Positions 1-8,103 of a DNA stretch of 12,881 nt are shown here, piece by piece. Source of the stretch: an uncultured Johnsonella sp. (GTDB lineage: Bacteria > Bacillota > Clostridia > Lachnospirales > Lachnospiraceae); the NCBI GenBank assembly GCA_900766185.1, contig CAAFUL010000118.1, forward strand, positions 1-12,881. Direction: 5' to 3'. A program made the position numbers and the translations under genes. How positions within the stretch are numbered: position 1 is the stretch's first letter; the number at the start of each line of letters is the position of its first letter. The notes beneath the pieces are model-generated. The model was not told the DNA's origin. It saw only the letters and a program-made list of their open reading frames with translations, and ran no database searches.

Positions 1-106
1 AAAAAGCGGTGGACTTACGCTTTGGACATCCTCGTCTGTAAAGTTTGTAACTCACTTTATTAACAGTACTAACCGCTAAAAAGATTGAAATAGGGAGTGT
101 TTCTTT
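1..106 (+). repeat. Palindromic repeat family 1, copy A (half copy cut by the window edge)
   Basis: This is the right half of the palindrome seen complete at 546-741 and, interrupted, at 10602-12630. It shares blocks such as CCTCGTCTGT, AACCGCTAAAAAGATTGAA and a diverged GGAGT-TTT end, in the same orientation as the copy at 12471-12630. It is more diverged than the other two. The window begins in its apical loop, so the left arm cannot be seen. Confidence 0.75.
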
Positions 107-430
107 AATTGTCAACCCACAGGAAATAGCTGTATGGGGGTTGGGGTAGATGCATAGATAGCTATTGTTTATGTTGCTAAGGGGAAGTAGGGGGTGTGGC
201 AGCGACTTTTATTTAAATCTTAAAAACAGCTGTTCGTATAGGGAATAATAAGAAAAGGTAAGAATGTAGCTTGTATTTTAACCTTACTTGTAGTGTTTTT
301 TATAAGATTTCTATTCAAACATAATTATTTGAAGAACTATTTTAAGTCTAAATAAAATGTGTTCCTACATCTCTCCTCAACCACCGGTACCTTAGACACA
401 TAAACCATCACTTATACATCTTTTTATAAG
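107..430 (+). repeat. Conserved tail of repeat copy A; no gene seen
   Basis: No convincing gene lies here. Parts match the tail after the copy at 12631-12837: about 160-262 (ATTGTTTAT-TTGC, GTGTGGCAGC, ACTTTTATTT, AATCTTAAAAACAG) and about 355-412 (TACCTTAGACACATAAACC against CACCTTAGGCACATAAACC). The intervening 263-354 has no counterpart at the right end of the window and looks like a copy-specific insertion. The order and strand of the matching blocks are the same, so the tail is part of the repeated unit. Confidence 0.6.
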
Positions 431-545
431 TTCGGAATAAAAGTTGCTGCCACACCTCCCCCTTTCCCTTCCCTTTGGCAATATAAACAATTATAAATAT
501 ATCTTATACACCACTAATCTTTTCTAACAGTAGTGTGGCGGGAGA
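431..545 (-). repeat. Conserved tail of repeat copy B, inverted relative to copy A
   Basis: Read on the minus strand this matches the tail at 12631-12740: an AAAAGATTAGTG block, TATAATTGTTTATATTGCC, a G-rich stretch and GGTGTGGCAGCAACTTTTATT. It therefore belongs to the palindrome at 546-741. Copies A and B face each other tail to tail, so 183-227 and 431-477 form a further inverted repeat. Confidence 0.65.
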
Positions 546-741
546 TAAAAAACTCCGTATAATTCAATCTTTTTAGCGGTTAACCCTTTTGATAAAGCGA
601 GGTACAAATTCCACAGACGAGGACTGTTTGAGCGTCAGTCCACCGTTTTTTGGTGGACAAGCGAGTTCCGCAGTCTGTGTGAATTTGTCGAAGCTTTGAG
701 AAAGGGTTGCGGGTATGATTGAATTATACGGAGTTTTTTAT
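546..741. repeat. Palindromic repeat family 1, copy B (complete)
   Basis: The outer arms at 545-569 and 717-741 are perfect reverse complements over 25 bp. Inside them, 582-598 pairs imperfectly with 692-708, 603-618 pairs with 673-688, and the tip is a 7-bp stem (GTCCACC 638-644 with GGTGGAC 652-658) around a T-rich loop. The flanks TATAAACAATTATA-like at 477-494 and 744-761 extend the symmetry further out. There is no open reading frame of interest inside. It lies directly after the stop codon of the MATE gene, so a transcript from that gene would fold here and could terminate, though there is no clear terminal T run. Non-autonomous mobile repeat or structured RNA are both possible. Confidence 0.85.
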
Positions 742-780
742 AATTATAATTGTTTATGTTGCAAACTCCCCGATAAATCA

Positions 781-2106
781 TCATTTCATCATATAAAAAG
801 AATACGCCAATTGCAGTACCATTACCACCCATATAATCGGCTCTGTAAGCACAACTCCCGTATAACCGACACGAGGTATAACAAAAAGCACGAAAGCTAT
901 TTTACATATCAATTCTATACAACTGGATATCAGCGGCTCTATCTTCCTATCCATGCCCTGTAAGGCATTTCTTAGATCAAACAAAATTCCAAGCGCCCAG
1001 AAAAAAGGAGCTGCCATGGCTATATAGAGTTTAGCATTTGCTATCAACTCCTTATCATAAGAGCCTGATATAAATCTTATAAGCGGAATAGACAGTGTAT
1101 ATACGAATACTACAGAAATCATACTCCATATTGTGTTTATAATATTGGCATACTTTACTGCCGACTTTATCCTACTCTTATTGCCGGCTCCAAAGTTTTG
1201 TGATACAAAAGTGGTTAATGCAGTTGCGAGCGAGGACATAGGCATCATTAAAAAGAACATTATCCTTCTGCCTGTAGTCTGTGCAGCTATAATAGTTACT
1301 CCCATACCGTTGACCGCCGTTTGAAGTATTACTGTTCCTATAGACACTATAGATGACATAAATCCCATAGCAAAACCTTGTGTACTTAAATCTGCATACA
1401 CATAGCAATTATACTTAAAATGTTTAAGCTTAGGTATAAGTATATCCGCTTTAATATACATATACACAATACAAAGAAGTGCAGATATCGCCTGTGATAT
1501 AACTGTAGCAATCGCAGCCCCTTTTATACCTGTATTGAACCTTGTAATAAATAAAATATCAAGACCTATATTTATAACAGAAGTAACAAGAAGTATAAGT
1601 AGAGGGGTAAGAGAATTTCCTATAGCTCTTAACATACTTGCCGACCAATTGTAAAAAAATGTAAGAAAGAAAAAAATAATTATAATATAAATATATGAAT
1701 ATGCCTCATCTATTATATTCTCGGGAATATGCACAAGCCTAAGCAGCTCATAAAGCCAAACTCCTCCGACAAGCATAACTGCTAAAGACAAAACACTGCC
1801 TATAACTATACTTCCGGCTACAGCCTTCTTGATCTTCTCTATGTCGCCTGCACCGAAATGCCTTGCAACAACTATGCCCATACCGTTTGCTATACCTATG
1901 GCAAAACCCACAATAAGTTCATAAATAGCGGAAGTAGCCCCTATAGCCGCCAAAGAATTGAAACCTAAAAAATTACCGACAATAGTAGTATCCGCCGCAT
2001 TATAAAACTGCTGCAAAGCATTGCTTATAAGAATAGGCAGGGCAAAGGTAAGCAAAGAACTTACAATAGGCGAACTCAACAAATCAATACTCTTCAATCT
2101 CTTCAT
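781..2106 (-). CDS. MATE-family multidrug/metabolite antiporter
   Basis: A 441-residue polytopic membrane protein of the multidrug and toxic compound extrusion family, which exports cationic drugs or metabolites in exchange for Na+ or H+. The family signature of the first helix is present around residues 20-50 (Pro24, Gln32-Gln33, Asp39, VGNFLG), followed by LAAIGATSAIYE. The internal duplication typical of MATE proteins shows as FGAGD near residue 84 and FGAGN in the second half. Length and hydrophobic pattern fit twelve membrane segments. The start is ATG with GGAAGTTGG upstream. The protein ends abruptly after the last helix (YSFYMMK), and the repeat flank begins exactly at the stop codon, so the original C-terminus may have been trimmed by a few residues. 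It is separated from the nrd operon by more than 500 bp, hence its own unit. Substrate cannot be told from sequence. Confidence 0.93.
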   Translation of the reverse strand: MKRLKSIDLLSSPIVSSLLTFALPILISNALQQFYNAADTTIVGNFLGFNSLAAIGATSAIYELIVGFAIGIANGMGIVVARHFGAGDIEKIKKAVAGSIVIGSVLSLAVMLVGGVWLYELLRLVHIPENIIDEAYSYIYIIIIFFFLTFFYNWSASMLRAIGNSLTPLLILLVTSVINIGLDILFITRFNTGIKGAAIATVISQAISALLCIVYMYIKADILIPKLKHFKYNCYVYADLSTQGFAMGFMSSIVSIGTVILQTAVNGMGVTIIAAQTTGRRIMFFLMMPMSSLATALTTFVSQNFGAGNKSRIKSAVKYANIINTIWSMISVVFVYTLSIPLIRFISGSYDKELIANAKLYIAMAAPFFWALGILFDLRNALQGMDRKIEPLISSCIELICKIAFVLFVIPRVGYTGVVLTEPIIWVVMVLQLAYSFYMMK

Positions 2107-2430
2107 ACACTAAACCAACTTCCAAAAATCAAAACACACTATACACTTCTGCTTATTTATATTATAATCCACATAAAGGGACAATCATTCACAAGATGGT
2201 TTGAACTATTGAAAACAAATAATAGAAATTACCACCCTGTTCAACCGGTCAAAGTTTGGAGGGTGTTTTTTTCTATCCCATGGTTTCTTAGTGTAGGGTA
2301 TTTGCTACCAAAATATTGCATAAACCACCTCGCTTACTACAAGGAACAACACCCCTTCATCCTCTACCTGCTTTGTGTAGGGGGAAGTATTTTAACATAA
2401 AACATAACACTTAATAATGGATGCGAGTAC
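2107..2430. other. Intergenic region upstream of the MATE gene; no convincing gene
   Basis: On the minus strand a TATAAT lies at 2161-2166, about 55 nt before the MATE start, with no good -35 at standard distance, so it is only a possible promoter. A short plus-strand frame (2209-2400) has no recognisable domain and sits over a hairpin, so I do not call it. The rest is AT-rich with C- and G-rich patches that vaguely resemble the repeat tails. Confidence 0.4.
2233..2272 (+). terminator. Terminator-like hairpin
   Basis: CACCCT (2233-2238) pairs with AGGGTG (2260-2265), followed directly by seven T. Inside, only CAA/TTG (242-244 with 256-258 of the 2200s) can add pairs, so the stem is modest. 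The orientation would stop rightward transcripts, but no rightward gene is seen before it. Weak call. Confidence 0.3.
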
Positions 2431-2589
2431 ACAACATAAGTAAAATTGAACTATCTTTGTACGGACAATCTGAGACCGCCGGCACTTGCTTTATCAAGCC
2501 GTAAGGTGAATATAAAGCTTAGTGCCGCTGCGAGGTGAAGTTAGCGAGAGCGTGTCCGACATAAGATAGTTATCAATTTTACATGTTGT
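2431..2589. repeat. Palindromic repeat family 2, complete copy
   Basis: Arms ACAACAT (2431-2437) with ATGTTGT (2583-2589), then TAAAATTGAACTATCTT (2441-2457) with AAGATAGTTATCAATTTTA (2563-2581, two-base bulge), then GGAC (2463-2466) with GTCC (2554-2557). Inner block GCCGGCACTTGC (about 2479-2490) matches GCTTAGTGCCGC (about 2518-2528) as an inverted repeat. Bases from about 2441 to 2491 recur at 12838-12881. It lies 50 bp downstream of nrdF, so it is the first structure a leftward nrd transcript would meet. Confidence 0.8.
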
Positions 2590-2641
2590 GGGAAGCTACA
2601 CGACTTCTATAACTTTATGAATATCACCCTTCACCACTACA

Positions 2642-3604
2642 CTAAGCAGGCATCCACCTCTCGTAATCCTCATCCTCCATCGCCTCTACCGCTCCAAGCA
2701 AATACCCGTTCCCCACCTGAGAGAAGAAATCATGATTGCTAGTTCCCGTAGAAATCCCATTCATCACTATCGGATCAACATCATCCGCAGAGTCCGGAAA
2801 AAGTGACTCAAAACCTAAGTTTTGTAAAGCCTTGTTGGCATTATATCTTATAAAGACCTTAACCTTTTCGCTCCAACCGAGCTTATCATATATCTCCTGA
2901 GTAAACTTACTTTCATTATTGTAAAGCTCATACACTGTAGTATAAACCCAGTTTTTAAGCTCACTCTGTTCCTCTTTGGAAAGTTTATTAAAGCCTATTT
3001 GGAATTTATAACCTATATAAGTTCCATGTACGGACTCATCACGAAGAATAAGCTTTATTATCTCGGCTACATTTGCCAATTTATTATTACCCAGATACCA
3101 AAGCGGAGCATAAAAGCCTGAGTAGAAAAGGAAGGATTCAAGCATTACACTTGCAGCTTTTCTTTGCAAGGCAGTTCCGTTTATATATATATCATTTATC
3201 TTTTTTGCCTTCCATTGCAAAAGCTCGTTGGAATTGACCCAAGCAAAGATCTCATCTATTTCAGACTTGGTATTTAAGGTACTGAAAATAGATGAATAGC
3301 TTTTTGCATGTACCGACTCCATAAACTGTATATTATTGAGCACCGCTTCCTCATGCTTGGTAGTTACATCTTTTCTTATGGCTTCTATGCCGTTTTCCGA
3401 TTGCAGGGTATCTAAAAGAGTCAGTCCTCCGAATACCTTGGCTACCATATCCTGCTCTGTAAGACTCAGTGTTCTCCAATCATCCAAATCGTTAGACAAA
3501 GGAATTCTTGTATCAAGCCAGAACTGCTCGGTAAGCTTTTCCCAAGTCATCTTATCTATCATATCCTCTATACTGTTCCAATTAATGGCTATATAATTAT
3601 CCAA
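2642..3604 (-). CDS. nrdF: Class Ib ribonucleotide reductase, beta subunit NrdF
   Basis: The 320-residue radical-generating subunit of the aerobic class Ib enzyme, which carries a di-metal (Mn or Fe) tyrosyl radical cofactor and passes the radical to NrdE for reduction of ribonucleoside diphosphates. All ligands are visible at family spacing: Asp65, Glu96, His99, radical Tyr103, Glu156, Glu190 and His193. The C-terminal tail (ending ERWMPA) is of the kind that docks on the alpha subunit. The start is TTG, not ATG. It is supported by GGAGG six bases upstream and by similarity of the first residues to other NrdF proteins. It follows nrdE after 15 bp and is the last gene of the operon. Confidence 0.97.
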   Translation of the reverse strand: MDNYIAINWNSIEDMIDKMTWEKLTEQFWLDTRIPLSNDLDDWRTLSLTEQDMVAKVFGGLTLLDTLQSENGIEAIRKDVTTKHEEAVLNNIQFMESVHAKSYSSIFSTLNTKSEIDEIFAWVNSNELLQWKAKKINDIYINGTALQRKAASVMLESFLFYSGFYAPLWYLGNNKLANVAEIIKLILRDESVHGTYIGYKFQIGFNKLSKEEQSELKNWVYTTVYELYNNESKFTQEIYDKLGWSEKVKVFIRYNANKALQNLGFESLFPDSADDVDPIVMNGISTGTSNHDFFSQVGNGYLLGAVEAMEDEDYERWMPA

Positions 3605-3619
3605 ACCTTACCTCCAAGC

Positions 3620-5797
3620 TTATATAGAACAACTTTCACAGGCATTGCTGCCTATTTCATCATTATTTTCCGTAAATGTACGTACATAGTATATTGACTT
3701 TATACCCTTTTTCCATGCATAGTTTCTAAGTATATTAAGATCCCTTGTTGTAAGCTTTGAAGTTCTGCCCTTCTTCCACTCATACAAGCCCTCTTTAATA
3801 TCGGATCTCATAAAAAGAGTCAGACTCATTCCCTGATCTATATGTTTTTGTGCTGCCGCATATACATCTATCATCTTGCGCATATCTATATCATAGGCTG
3901 ACTTATAGTACTGCATGGTATCATTGGACAGATAGGGAGCCGGATAATAGGTCTTGCCGGTTTTTTTCTCCTGCCTTTCTTCTATCAGCGCTATGATAGG
4001 ATGCAGACTGGAGCTTGTTTCATTGATATAGCTTATGGAGCCTGTAGGAGCTATAGCAAGCCTGTTTTGATGATACAGTCCGAATTCTTTTACTTCCTCT
4101 TTGAGCTCTTCCCAGTCCTTTCTGCTTGGTATATGTATATCAGCAAATAAATTTCTTACCTTATCGGACTTTATATTAAAATCTTCTTTGATATAGGCAT
4201 CAAAGTATTCACCTGTGGCGTACTTTGAATTCTCAAAATTATTAAAACTTAGGCTTCTTTCTTTAGCTATCTTATTACTTGCCTTTAATGAATAATAATT
4301 AAGCAGCCTAAAGTACATATCGGTAAATTCTATAGACTCTTCATCACCGTATTCCATTGCATTAAGCGCAAAAAAGGTATGCAGCCCCATAGCACCCAGT
4401 CCTATGGTATGGGCGATATCATTGCCATGCTTTACAGTAGGCACAGCCTCTACATCGGAATGATCGGTTACAAAGGTAAGTGCTCTTACCGCAATCTCTA
4501 CAGACTTTTCAAAATCCGGAGACTTCATCATATTTACTATGTTGGTAGAGCCCAGGTTACAGCTTATGTCGGTTCCGAGTTTCACATACTCCTGAGCATC
4601 ATTAATTATAGAAGGAGTTTGCACCTGCATTATCTCGGAGCAAAGATTACTCATAATTATTTTACCCTCTACGGGGCTTAGGTTATTTACCGTATCTATA
4701 TTAACTATATAAGGGTATCCTGATTCCTGCTGCAGCTTGCTTATTTCATTTTCCAAGTCCCTTGCCCTTATCTTTGACTTCTTTATATTAGGATTGTTTA
4801 CCAGATTGTCGTACTCCTTTGTAATGTCTACATAGGCAAAGGGCATATTATACTCCCTTTCCACATAGTAAGGGCTGAAAAGGTACATAATATCATCGTT
4901 TTTTACAAGCTCATAAAACTTATCAGGTACGATAAGCCCCAAAGACAAGGTTTTAACTCTGATTTTTTCATCGGCATTTTCTTTTTTTGTAGAAAGAAAT
5001 GATACTATATCCGGATGGAAAATATTAAGATACACCGCTCCGGCACCGTTTCTTTGTCCAAGCTGATTGGAATAGCTGAAACTGTCCTCTAAAAGTTTCA
5101 TTACCGGCACTATACCGCTTGAAGCATTTTCTATCTGCTTTATAGGATCGCCTGCCGCCCTTATATTGGAAAGGCATACTCCTACACCCCCGCCTATACG
5201 GGAAAGCTGCAAGGCGGAGTTTATAACTCTTCCTATACTGTTCATATCGTCTGTAGCCTGAATTAAAAAGCAGGATACAAGCTCACCCCTTCTTTTTCTT
5301 CCGGCATTTAAAAAAGTCGGTGTTGCCGGCTGATATCTTTGCGATATAAGCTCCTCCGCCAAATCGAATGCCAGTTCTTCGTTTCCGTTTGCCAAGAATA
5401 AAGCGTTAAAAACTATTCTATCCTCATATCTTTCAAGGTATCTTTCACCATCATTGGTCTTCATGGCATACTGCTTATAAAACTTAAATGCCGCCATAAA
5501 AGATTTGAATCTGAATTTCTTTTTATAAGTCTCCTGCATTAAATTCTTAACAAATTCTCTGTTGTACTTATCAAGAAATTCTTTTTCCAAATAATCATTC
5601 TCTATCAAATAATCAAGCTTCTCGTCCAAGGTATAGAAAAATACCGTATTGGGATTAACATGCTCCAAAAAAAAAGCCTTTACAGCTTCTTTATCTTTAT
5701 GCAAAGGTATTTTCCCATCCTGTGGTCTGTTAAGTTCGTTATTAAGTTCAAAGTAGCTCACAAGCTGCTGTTTTAACACCGGTTTAGGGCTATCCAA
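3620..5797 (-). CDS. nrdE: Class Ib ribonucleotide reductase, alpha subunit NrdE
   Basis: The 725-residue catalytic subunit that reduces NDPs to dNDPs. The redox cysteine pair in the active site is Cys176 (ELVSCF) and Cys413 (ISCNLGS). The thiyl radical cysteine is Cys386 within NLCSE, with Asn384 and Glu388. The family block PTGSISYINETSSSLHP is present, and the C-terminal shuttle pair is Cys720-Cys723 (CESC), which NrdH re-reduces. As in class Ib enzymes there is no full N-terminal ATP cone. The start is TTG: the first ATG lies near residue 88, far too late, while GAGGT sits eight bases before the TTG. The start overlaps the nrdI stop by eight bases (TTGGATAG), so translation is probably coupled. 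Confidence 0.97.
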   Translation of the reverse strand: MDSPKPVLKQQLVSYFELNNELNRPQDGKIPLHKDKEAVKAFFLEHVNPNTVFFYTLDEKLDYLIENDYLEKEFLDKYNREFVKNLMQETYKKKFRFKSFMAAFKFYKQYAMKTNDGERYLERYEDRIVFNALFLANGNEELAFDLAEELISQRYQPATPTFLNAGRKRRGELVSCFLIQATDDMNSIGRVINSALQLSRIGGGVGVCLSNIRAAGDPIKQIENASSGIVPVMKLLEDSFSYSNQLGQRNGAGAVYLNIFHPDIVSFLSTKKENADEKIRVKTLSLGLIVPDKFYELVKNDDIMYLFSPYYVEREYNMPFAYVDITKEYDNLVNNPNIKKSKIRARDLENEISKLQQESGYPYIVNIDTVNNLSPVEGKIIMSNLCSEIMQVQTPSIINDAQEYVKLGTDISCNLGSTNIVNMMKSPDFEKSVEIAVRALTFVTDHSDVEAVPTVKHGNDIAHTIGLGAMGLHTFFALNAMEYGDEESIEFTDMYFRLLNYYSLKASNKIAKERSLSFNNFENSKYATGEYFDAYIKEDFNIKSDKVRNLFADIHIPSRKDWEELKEEVKEFGLYHQNRLAIAPTGSISYINETSSSLHPIIALIEERQEKKTGKTYYPAPYLSNDTMQYYKSAYDIDMRKMIDVYAAAQKHIDQGMSLTLFMRSDIKEGLYEWKKGRTSKLTTRDLNILRNYAWKKGIKSIYYVRTFTENNDEIGSNACESCSI

Positions 5798-6158
5798 GTT
5801 TCTCTACCTCATTTCTTACTATTTCCACATCCCTTGCCTCACCTTGAAATTCAAAGCAGTGCAGCAAGGGAACTTCGTATTTTTTTACTATCTTTTTCGC
5901 ACTTATACAAAATAAATCATTAAAATTTCTATTACCGCTGCCTACCACACCTTTCAGAAAGCTTTTATTATCCTGCGTATTTATAAACTTTTCCACAAGC
6001 TCCAAGCTCCCCTCATGATTGTAGCTAGGCAATATCAAAATATAATTTTCTTTTATGGGATATATATCCTCATCACTGACTAAGCGATGCGACTCTATCC
6101 CAAGTTTATCAACGAATTTTACCGTCTGTCCGGTAAGGCTTATATATACTGCTTTCAT
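5790..6158 (-). CDS. nrdI: Flavodoxin-like protein NrdI
   Basis: A 122-residue flavoprotein that supplies the oxidant for assembling the dimanganese tyrosyl radical of NrdF. The FMN phosphate loop appears as SLTGQT (residues 7-12), and the second flavin loop is the glycine-rich GVVGSGNRNFND near residues 70-81. Near the C-terminus, KKYEVPLLHCFEFQG matches the family end. It starts four bases after nrdH stops and its end overlaps nrdE, the usual nrdHIEF order. The ribosome binding site is weak (AGGACT), consistent with coupling to nrdH. Presence of NrdI suggests that NrdF uses manganese in the cell; this is inference from the family. Confidence 0.95.
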   Translation of the reverse strand: MKAVYISLTGQTVKFVDKLGIESHRLVSDEDIYPIKENYILILPSYNHEGSLELVEKFINTQDNKSFLKGVVGSGNRNFNDLFCISAKKIVKKYEVPLLHCFEFQGEARDVEIVRNEVEKLG

Positions 6159-6162
6159 AGTC

Positions 6163-6396
6163 CTATGCTTTATCTGCTATCTGCTGTAAAAGATCCGGTC
6201 TAAAGCCTGAAAAAGCCTCAAAACCTTCTGCCGCTACTACAGGTAAAGACATAAATTTAAGCTCCTTTACCTCATTCTTAGCTTCTTCTGAGACAGAAAT
6301 ATCCTTTACTTCAAAATCAACCCCTGCATCCTCTAAATATTTCTTTGTAAAATTGCATTGCATACAATCCGGCTTACTATATACTGTTACTTTCAT
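6163..6396 (-). CDS. nrdH: Glutaredoxin-like NrdH-redoxin
   Basis: A 77-residue thioredoxin-fold electron donor that reduces the C-terminal cysteine pair of NrdE and is itself reduced by thioredoxin reductase. The active site is Cys11-Met-Gln-Cys14, the NrdH-type CxQC, and the family C-terminal block SGFRPDLL is present. The SLPVV cis-proline loop is near residue 50. Its start overlaps the last 20 bases of the upstream corC-like gene. No strong ribosome binding site precedes the ATG (AAGGGT lies about 17 bases away), so it may depend on translation of the gene before it, and no separate nrd promoter or NrdR box was recognised here. Confidence 0.95.
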   Translation of the reverse strand: MKVTVYSKPDCMQCNFTKKYLEDAGVDFEVKDISVSEEAKNEVKELKFMSLPVVAAEGFEAFSGFRPDLLQQIADKA

Positions 6397-7639
6397 TTTT
6401 ATATCTTATTCTTACCCTTTCTATTCTTGCTTTGTCCATTTGCTCAACCCTTATCACTATACCGTTATAGTTTACCTGCTCCTTTACCTTGGGTATCCTG
6501 TCCAAAAGCTCAAGTACCAGCCCTCCTATAGACTCATACTCCTCAGACTCGAAGTTAGTCCCCAGTCTGTCATTGATATCATCAAGTTTCATAGAAGCAT
6601 CTATCAAATACTCATATCTTCCGATTTTTATTATGCTCTTTTCTTCATCCTTATCATACTCATCCCTGATCTCCCCTACGATCTCTTCCAGTATATCTTC
6701 CATAGTTATCATTCCCACGCTTATACCGTATTCGTCTAAAACTATGGCTATATTGTGGTAACTTTTTTTCATTTCTATAAGAAGTTCCGAGATTTTCTTG
6801 GACTCATAGGTAAATAAAGCCTCTCTGATATAGTTTTTTAAAGAAAAGTCCTCTTTTTTCTCATAACCTATCAAATCTTTTATATTTACAACACCTATAA
6901 TGTTATCACTGCTTTCTTCATATACGGGATATCTTGTATATCTTTCTTCCTTATATAAAGCCAAAAGCTCATCAAAATCAGCTTCTACATCTATACAGGC
7001 TAAGTCTATACGAGGTATCATAATATCCTTTGCCTCTCTTCCGCCAAAGTCAAAGACATTTTCTATAATTATCTTTTCTTCATTTTCTATGACACCGTCC
7101 TCATGTCCGACCTCAACTATAGTCCTAAGCTCTTCTTCAGTCATTATATCCTTATTATCACCCTTTTTTAGACCGCAAAGGGCAAGTACCATGCTGACTA
7201 AGAAGCTTACCGCAGCTATTACCGGTGTAAGCAGCCACATAAGTGCATAGGTTATTCTTCCATAAAACAAAGAAAGTGCAAGTGAGTTCTTTGCTGCCAG
7301 ACTTTTGGGGCTTATCTCACCGAATACCAGTACCAGCAGGGTCAGTATACCCGTAGTAAGACTTATAAAGGCTCCTCCCACAAGTTTCATGGTTATGGTG
7401 GTTGCAAGTGCCGAAGCTGAAAGATTAACTATATTGTTACCTATAAGTATGGCTGAAAGCATCTTGTCCGGCTTTTCTTTTATCTTTAATACTATCATAG
7501 CCCTCTTATCTCCCTGAGACATAAGAGTCCTAAGCTTCATAGTATTGACTGTCATAAATGCCGTTTCGGCAGACGAAAAGAATCCTGAGAGCATAAGCAG
7601 GACAAATAACATTATAAGTTGTATGACGACCGTTTCCAC
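6377..7639 (-). CDS. CNNM/CorC-HlyC family membrane protein with CBS pair
   Basis: About 420 residues. An N-terminal DUF21/CNNM membrane domain (about 1-170, beginning with SGFFSSAETAF and containing FGEISPKSLA) is followed by a tandem CBS pair (about 190-320, with IMIPR, TRYPVY, and GYISVGMITMEDILEEIVG-like end) and a C-terminal CorC/HlyC domain. Family members are linked to Mg2+ export or homeostasis; the ion is not provable here. I take GTG at 7639 as the start rather than an ATG at 7702. The GTG overlaps the lspA stop as TAGTG, has AGAGG nine bases upstream, and removes a charged N-terminal stretch foreign to the family. The gene overlaps nrdH by 20 bases. Confidence 0.9.
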   Translation of the reverse strand: METVVIQLIMLFVLLMLSGFFSSAETAFMTVNTMKLRTLMSQGDKRAMIVLKIKEKPDKMLSAILIGNNIVNLSASALATTITMKLVGGAFISLTTGILTLLVLVFGEISPKSLAAKNSLALSLFYGRITYALMWLLTPVIAAVSFLVSMVLALCGLKKGDNKDIMTEEELRTIVEVGHEDGVIENEEKIIIENVFDFGGREAKDIMIPRIDLACIDVEADFDELLALYKEERYTRYPVYEESSDNIIGVVNIKDLIGYEKKEDFSLKNYIREALFTYESKKISELLIEMKKSYHNIAIVLDEYGISVGMITMEDILEEIVGEIRDEYDKDEEKSIIKIGRYEYLIDASMKLDDINDRLGTNFESEEYESIGGLVLELLDRIPKVKEQVNYNGIVIRVEQMDKARIERVRIRYKNESNSI

Positions 7640-8103
7640 TATCTTTTTCCTCTGTTTTTTGTAAATAAAGCAGCCAATGAAGCCGTTATACTGCCTACAC
7701 ATATATAAACATCTGCCAGATTAAAAATCACTTCTTTTATAAACAAAAGATCTATATGTATATAGTCCACCACATAGCCTCTTTTTAATCTGTCATATAT
7801 ATTACTCAGCGAGCCTGCTATTATAAGTATAAGTCCGAATCTTTCCAAAGCTTTTTTTCTTTTTAGACTCAGTTTACAAAGCCTAAAAAAAAGAAAGGCT
7901 GTAAGCAGTATAGGTACATACTTAACTAAAGGCTTATCCTCAAGTACATTTAATGCAAAGCCCCTGTTTTCCACATTTGTTAAATTTACTTTCTTGCTTA
8001 CTTTTATGGGATAATTGTCCTTTTTTACATATAATATATTATCTTTAAATGCTATATCTATGGCACTCAAAGAAAAAAGCATGCTTAAGTCTTTAAGAAA
8101 CAT
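7639..8103 (-). CDS. lspA: Signal peptidase II (LspA), atypical N-terminus
   Basis: A 154-residue membrane aspartyl protease that removes signal peptides from prolipoproteins. Diagnostic blocks are intact: ENRGFAL (residues 45-51, for the usual NxGxAF), GSLSNIYDRLKRG with catalytic Asp104, VVDYI, and FNLADVYI with catalytic Asp131. Three helices are clear (about 62-78, 88-100, 125-147). The first helix is odd: residues 5-25 are weakly hydrophobic, with only a trace of the usual DQxxK motif (AIDIAFKDN). The start is secure because AGGAGAGG precedes it and TAATG couples it to the phosphodiesterase gene. Either a diverged active LspA or a specialised paralogue. Confidence 0.85.
   Translation of the reverse strand: MFLKDLSMLFSLSAIDIAFKDNILYVKKDNYPIKVSKKVNLTNVENRGFALNVLEDKPLVKYVPILLTAFLFFRLCKLSLKRKKALERFGLILIIAGSLSNIYDRLKRGYVVDYIHIDLLFIKEVIFNLADVYICVGSITASLAALFTKNRGKR

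Noticed and set aside
1..780. CRISPR array or tandem repeat
   Set aside because: The repeats are large palindromes with tails in inverted order, without regular short repeats, unique spacers or cas genes.
2209..2400. 63-residue plus-strand frame between the MATE gene and family 2 repeat
   Set aside because: No ribosome binding site of note, no recognisable domain, and it runs through a terminator-like hairpin. Probably a chance frame.
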